From Chloroflexota bacterium (lineage in GTDB: Bacteria > Chloroflexota > Dehalococcoidia > Lucifugimonadales > JADFKI01), in contig VXRI01000343.1 in NCBI GenBank assembly GCA_009838595.1, positions 1-6,332 on the forward strand: a stretch of DNA of 6,332 nucleotides. The letters run 5' to 3'. Positions within the stretch are counted from its first letter, which is position 1; each line of letters opens with the position of its first letter. Positions 6,055 to 6,332 of the stretch are shown here, one piece after another. Position numbers and translations under genes: made by a program. The notes beneath the pieces were generated by a model. The model was not told where the DNA came from, did no database searches, and saw nothing but the letters and a program-made list of their open reading frames with translations.

Positions 6055-6332
6055 ATGAAGAACAAGGTACGACGACTCCATCTGGCGCAATTCACCCTAG
6101 TCTTTATCGTTGTGGGGAGCATGGTTGCTCTCGCGTGCGGCGTGGAATCCGGCGACCGCCGTCCCGCGAGAGCGGACGACGATAAGACTGGCGAGTTCCA
6201 CCGTTCTCCGGTGACGGCATTTGAGCAATTCCGCGTGGATGTGGAAAAGACCGATGCAGGTTGCACTGCCGATCCTGCCGACATAACAGTCTCGGCGGGC
6301 GGGCGCATCAATTTCGCCGTGCAGCTCAAGGG
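6055..6332 (+). CDS. Lipoprotein, N-terminal part only, possibly with a cupredoxin-like fold
   Basis: An open frame of 92 codons runs off the right edge with no stop. Residues 1-27 form a lipoprotein signal peptide: basic start MKNKVRR, hydrophobic core LVFIVVGSMVAL, and Cys28 in ALAC, resembling the AIAC site of the binding protein upstream. A polar, disordered stretch follows (ESGDRRPARADDD). From about residue 57 comes FRVDVEKTDAGC, then PADITVSAGGRINFAV. The pattern P-x-x-I-x-V-x-x-G-x-x-x-x-F resembles the first strands of cupredoxin-like domains, but any copper ligands would lie beyond the window. GAGG at 6045-6048, six bases before the ATG, supports the start. Its own promoter at 5927-5954 makes it a separate transcription unit from the permeases. 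It acts outside the cytoplasmic membrane; its function is not determined. Confidence 0.75.
   Translation, partial: MKNKVRRLHLAQFTLVFIVVGSMVALACGVESGDRRPARADDDKTGEFHRSPVTAFEQFRVDVEKTDAGCTADPADITVSAGGRINFAVQLK

Overview
The window reads as bacterial chromosomal DNA, moderately GC-rich and densely coded, with strong AGGAGG-type ribosome binding sites on two genes. The solute-binding lipoprotein has a long Ala/Pro/Gln linker after its lipid-anchor cysteine. Both permeases and the binding protein have the general look of Chloroflexota (Dehalococcoidia / SAR202-like) peptide-type transporters. That taxonomic guess comes from family resemblance only; no marker gene is present.

Layout, left to right. 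Positions 60-965 (minus) encode a dihydrodipicolinate synthase/N-acetylneuraminate lyase (DHDPS/NAL) family aldolase or lyase. It keeps the Schiff-base lysine and one catalytic tyrosine but lacks several DapA-specific residues, so it is probably not a lysine-biosynthesis enzyme. Positions 966-1183 form a divergent control region with candidate promoters in both directions and a small perfect hairpin in the rightward leader. Rightward then come an extracytoplasmic solute-binding lipoprotein of the peptide/nickel class (SBP_bac_5; 1184-3133), a 267-bp gap with two hairpins (3134-3400), a DppB/OppB-type permease (3401-4339) and a DppC/OppC-type permease (4421-5857). No ABC ATPase gene follows in the window. 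Positions 5858-6054 hold a 13-bp perfect inverted repeat with a near-consensus promoter inside and beside it. A new lipoprotein gene starts at 6055 and runs off the right edge.

How the parts may work together: the binding protein would capture a solute outside the membrane and hand it to the two-permease channel, with ATPases supplied from elsewhere. The divergent aldolase/lyase could act on the imported compound or a product of it. The substrate cannot be read from the sequence.

The most unusual feature is in the DppC-like permease. Its extracytoplasmic loop between the first and second membrane helices carries about 190 extra residues containing three diverged copies of one motif (a helix with an Ala-Ala pair, then V-x-I, then A-F-x-x-Q-A-x-L/V-x-x-x-V). 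OppC-type permeases normally have only a short loop there. I know of no described function for such a module; a docking or gating role with the binding protein is a guess.
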